Source: JAJTFW01 sp964584995
GTDB taxonomy: Bacteria > Bacteroidota > Bacteroidia > AKYH767-A > OLB10
Reading direction: 5' to 3'
Assembly (NCBI GenBank): GCA_964584995.1
Contig: CAZPCA010000052.1
Coordinates: forward strand, 1 to 16,985
Length of the DNA stretch: 16,985 bases
Part shown: positions 14,086-16,985 of the stretch, in pieces
Numbering within the stretch: the first letter of the stretch is position 1
Layout of the letters: every line of letters starts with the position of its first letter
Made by a program: the position numbers and the translations under genes
The notes under the pieces: generated by a model
Databases searched by the model: none
Seen by the model: the letters and a program-made list of their open reading frames with translations, nothing else
Told to the model about the DNA's origin: nothing

Positions 14086-16134
14086 ATGAAACTACAGAAA
14101 GTACCTATCGTCAACCGCGATATTAGCTGGTTGGCGTTCAATGACCGGGTATTGCAGGAAGCCAACGATCCTTCTGTTCCTTTGTTGGAGCGACTGAAGT
14201 TTCTCGGCATTGTTTCCAGCAACCGCGATGAATTTTTCCGTGTACGCGTGGCCACCATCAAACGCCTGATCCGCATGGGCAAGAAGGGCGAGCAATTGTT
14301 GGGGGAAGATCCTGTCCGCCTATTGGAAAGGATACAGCGCATCATCATCCGTCAACAAGAGCATTTTGATCATAGTTACGACAACCTCCTTCGGGAACTT
14401 GCCCTGCAGGGCATCTTCATCCTGAACGAGAAACAGCTGACGGCAGAGCAGGGCGTCTTCGTACGCCAGTATTTCCGCGACCAGGTGCTGCCGATGCTGG
14501 TTCCTGTCCTGCTGGACAATGTCAAGCAGTTCCCTTATCTACGCGATAGAAGCATCTACCTCATGGTGCTGATGCAGCGAATAGACCAGAAACCACGGTA
14601 TGCATTGGTGGAGATCCCCAGCGATGCGATTGCACGTTTTTTGGTGTTGCCGAAAGAGAACAAATATGTGATTCTGCTGGACGATGTGATACGCTACTGC
14701 CTCGATGATTTGTTCTTCAATTTCGATTACGAAAGCATCTCTGCCTATACCATTAAACTGACCCGCGATGCCGAATTGGACATCGAGCACGACGTGACCA
14801 AAAGCCTGGTCAAGAAAGTGGCAGAAGGTCTGAAGCGTAGAAGTAAAGGACAGCCCACTCGCTTGATATACGACGAGGAAATGCCGGAACATGGTGTCAA
14901 TTACCTGATGCGGCGTATCAGTTTCGGCAAGGAAGACCAGCCTATACCGGCCGGGCGTTACCACAATTTTGTGGACTTCATGAAATTTCCGTCGCTCAAC
15001 AAAACAGAGCTCAGGTATAAGACGCCAGTACCGCTTGCACATCCCGCGCTCAAACCACGCAACAGCGTACTGAAGGTGGTGAAGCAAAAAGATATCCTGC
15101 TCTCTTTTCCATACCAGAGTTACCACCACATCATCGATATGCTGCGGGAAGCATCCATCGATCCGAAGGTCAAGAGCATCGAAATTACCTTGTACAGGCT
15201 TTCGCGGAATTCACATATTGTGAATGCACTGATCAATGCTATACGGAACGGAAAGCAGGTCACGGCTGTTGTGGAACTGCAGGCAAGGTTCGACGAGGAG
15301 AACAATATCCGCTGGGCAAACCGTCTTAACGAGGAAGGGGCGAGGATCATTTACGGGGTACCCGGGCTGAAAATGCACAGCAAACTTTTTCTCATACGGC
15401 GATTGGAATCGGGAAAGGATGTGCTATACGCACACATCGGTACAGGTAATTTCAATGAAGACACATCGCGGCTGTATGCCGACCATAGCTTGCTGACGGC
15501 CGACAAAAGAATCACCGAAGAGGTTGCCCGCGTTTTCCAGTTTTACCACGATAATTACAAAACCGGTAATTATAAACACCTCATCGTTTCACCCTTCTTC
15601 ACGCGCAAGAAATTTCTGGGTTTCATACAGCGCGAAATTGATGCTGTGCAGGCAGGTAAAGAAGCGTGGATGATCTTGAAGATGAACAGCCTGACCGACC
15701 CGGAAATGATCCGAAAGTTGTACGAGGCCAGCGCCGCAGGCGTCAAAATCAGGATGATCATCCGTGGCATATGTTCTTTGGTGCCGGGCGTGGAAGGGGT
15801 AAGCGACAATATAGAAGTCATCAGCATCGTGGATAAATACCTCGAACACGCCAGGGTTTTCGTGTTCGCCCATGAAGGTGATCCGCGCTATTTTATTTCT
15901 TCTTTTGACTGGATGCCGCGTAACATCGACTTCCGTTCGGAGGTGGGTGTGCCGATTTATGATAGGGATATACAGGAGCAGCTGCGGACCACGCTTGAAC
16001 TGCAATGGCAGGACAATACCAAAGCGCGTGTGATCAATGTCCAACAGGATAACAAGTACCGTATTACCCGTTCGAAAACGAAATTGAGGTGCCAGGATGC
16101 CATTTATCAATACCTTTCCAAATTAAAGGCCTAA
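14086..16134 (+). CDS. ppk: Polyphosphate kinase PPK1
   Basis: A 682-residue PPK1, close to the 688 residues of the E. coli enzyme. It reversibly transfers the terminal phosphate of ATP to inorganic polyphosphate. The N domain (about 1-105) shows NRDISWLAFNDRVLQEA and SSNRDEFFRVRV. The head domain (about 106-320) and two phospholipase D-like C domains follow. The autophosphorylated histidine is in GLKMHSKLFLI (H431), and the second conserved histidine is in AHIGTGNFNED (H450), matching H435 and H454 of E. coli. Late C2 motifs include IRGICSLVPG and SFDWMPRNIDFRSE. It starts with ATG at 14086, six bases after the H1-like gene, preceded by a run of T and no Shine-Dalgarno sequence. A Ppx/GppA gene follows 52 bases later, giving the classic ppk-ppx pairing of synthesis and breakdown. 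Confidence 0.97.
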   Translation: MKLQKVPIVNRDISWLAFNDRVLQEANDPSVPLLERLKFLGIVSSNRDEFFRVRVATIKRLIRMGKKGEQLLGEDPVRLLERIQRIIIRQQEHFDHSYDNLLRELALQGIFILNEKQLTAEQGVFVRQYFRDQVLPMLVPVLLDNVKQFPYLRDRSIYLMVLMQRIDQKPRYALVEIPSDAIARFLVLPKENKYVILLDDVIRYCLDDLFFNFDYESISAYTIKLTRDAELDIEHDVTKSLVKKVAEGLKRRSKGQPTRLIYDEEMPEHGVNYLMRRISFGKEDQPIPAGRYHNFVDFMKFPSLNKTELRYKTPVPLAHPALKPRNSVLKVVKQKDILLSFPYQSYHHIIDMLREASIDPKVKSIEITLYRLSRNSHIVNALINAIRNGKQVTAVVELQARFDEENNIRWANRLNEEGARIIYGVPGLKMHSKLFLIRRLESGKDVLYAHIGTGNFNEDTSRLYADHSLLTADKRITEEVARVFQFYHDNYKTGNYKHLIVSPFFTRKKFLGFIQREIDAVQAGKEAWMILKMNSLTDPEMIRKLYEASAAGVKIRMIIRGICSLVPGVEGVSDNIEVISIVDKYLEHARVFVFAHEGDPRYFISSFDWMPRNIDFRSEVGVPIYDRDIQEQLRTTLELQWQDNTKARVINVQQDNKYRITRSKTKLRCQDAIYQYLSKLKA

Positions 16135-16174
16135 TCCTGTTTGCGGTGTCTTGTTCTGTCAGTTTTACTCTTCA

Positions 16175-16182
16175 TAAATTAG
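16175..16182 (+). promoter_or_regulatory. Possible -7 box of a ppx promoter
   Basis: Reads TAAATTAG followed by CGCC, one mismatch from TAnnTTTG and sharing the GCGCC extension of the purH and phosphodiesterase promoters. A TTG lies 21 bases upstream (16151-16153) as a candidate -33. The predicted transcript start (~16187) coincides with the GTG start codon, so the message could be leaderless. Confidence 0.4.
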
Positions 16183-16186
16183 CGCC

Positions 16187-16985
16187 GTGCGATTTGCTGC
16201 CATAGACATAGGGTCCAATGCCGTTCGACTTCTGCTTTGCAACGTATATGAGGGCGGCCCTGAACCCGTTTTCAAAAAAGCGGAGTTGATACGAATGCCC
16301 ATACGTTTGGGGGAAGACGTTTTTCGTTTCGGCGTGATTTCCGGTGAGAAAAAAATCGCCCTGGCACAGACCATGAAGGCATTCAAACTACTCATGGAAG
16401 TGTTCGGTGCCCTGGATTACCGCGCCTGCGCTACTGCTGCTATGCGGGAAGCCACCAATAAATCCGAGGTGCTGAAATATATCCGGCGCGAAAGCGGCAT
16501 CGATGTGGAAGTGATCGACGGTAAACTGGAAGCGCAGATCATCTATTCGAATCATATCGCTGAACACCTGGACCACCGGCAGTCCTATCTGTATATTGAT
16601 GTAGGTGGAGGCAGTACTGAACTGACCTTGTTCACCGAAGGCCGTATTGCGGCTTCTCAGTCCTTCAATATCGGAACCATCCGCTTGTTACACGATCAGG
16701 TGTCAAAAGAGACCTGGTCCGGACTCAAGACATGGATACGTGAAAAGACCGCAGGCCACCATCCCCTCACGGCCATCGGTTCAGGCGGTAACATCAATAA
16801 GCTTTTCAAAATGGCGGATAAGAAGGAAAACAAACCGCTTCTTTTCACCAAGCTACAGGAGACCTATTATTTTCTGAAGGAGTTTTCTGTGGAGGATAGG
16901 ATCACCATTCTGGGACTGAATCCTGACAGGGCGGATGTGATTGTGCCGGCTACAAAAATCTTCATGACCATCATGAAAACTGCCG
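16187..16985 (+). CDS. ppx: Ppx/GppA phosphatase (exopolyphosphatase), N-terminal part (cut by window edge)
   Basis: Reading from GTG at 16187 gives 266 codons open to the window end; the family is usually 300-500 residues, so the C-terminus is missing. The ASKHA fold motifs are visible: phosphate-1 IDIGSNAVRLL (6-16), the GKLEAQIIY stretch with the likely catalytic Glu (E115), phosphate-2 IDVGGGSTEL (137-146) and the GSGGNINKL loop (198-206). These enzymes remove terminal phosphate from polyphosphate or from pppGpp; the position right after ppk favours polyphosphate. The start is GTG (VRFAAIDIGSN); no ATG lies between the upstream stop and the phosphate-1 motif, and the next ATG would remove it. 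It may share the ppk transcript or use the promoter-like box at 16175-16182. Exact substrate is uncertain without the C-terminal part. Confidence 0.92.
   Translation, partial: MRFAAIDIGSNAVRLLLCNVYEGGPEPVFKKAELIRMPIRLGEDVFRFGVISGEKKIALAQTMKAFKLLMEVFGALDYRACATAAMREATNKSEVLKYIRRESGIDVEVIDGKLEAQIIYSNHIAEHLDHRQSYLYIDVGGGSTELTLFTEGRIAASQSFNIGTIRLLHDQVSKETWSGLKTWIREKTAGHHPLTAIGSGGNINKLFKMADKKENKPLLFTKLQETYYFLKEFSVEDRITILGLNPDRADVIVPATKIFMTIMKTA

Overview
The window reads as a chromosomal segment of a Bacteroidota bacterium, probably of the Chitinophagales/Sphingobacteriia type. The evidence is a TonB-dependent receptor with an N-terminal carboxypeptidase-regulatory-like domain, a DUF5689-type lipoprotein with an acidic export signal, genes without Shine-Dalgarno sequences, and promoters with the Bacteroidota -7 box (TAnnTTTG). 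I see no tRNA, rRNA, insertion sequence, CRISPR array or phage gene. No gap between genes exceeds 300 bases.

Left part, minus strand (1-7489): purH is followed by the cell-elongation cluster mreB, mreC, mreD, PBP2 and rodA, all in one direction with short gaps. mreC and mreD overlap by 4 bp. A secreted small protein, cut by the window edge, begins one base after rodA. PurH makes IMP. MreBCD organises the elongasome, RodA polymerises glycan strands and PBP2 cross-links them.

Middle part, minus strand (7640-11944): a two-gene operon encodes a 925-residue TonB-dependent receptor and a surface-type DUF5689 lipoprotein, and it ends in a clear intrinsic terminator. Divergent from it, across 149 bp holding both promoters, starts a secreted endonuclease/exonuclease/phosphatase-fold enzyme (12094-13146). 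The receptor, lipoprotein and enzyme look like one outer-membrane scavenging system, possibly for DNA or another phosphodiester.

Right part, plus strand (12094-16985): the secreted phosphodiesterase is followed by a SixA-type histidine phosphatase, a small histone-H1-like lysine-rich protein, polyphosphate kinase PPK1 and a Ppx/GppA phosphatase cut by the window edge. The H1-like gene sits 6 bases upstream of ppk, which suggests a role with polyphosphate or the nucleoid. The whole right half is therefore rich in phosphate chemistry.

The most notable points are the receptor/lipoprotein/phosphodiesterase set, the H1-like protein coupled to ppk, the full internal duplication in the DUF5689 lipoprotein, an extended promoter motif (TAnnTTTGCGCC-like) seen at several starts with very short leaders, and perfect inverted repeats in three intergenic regions.
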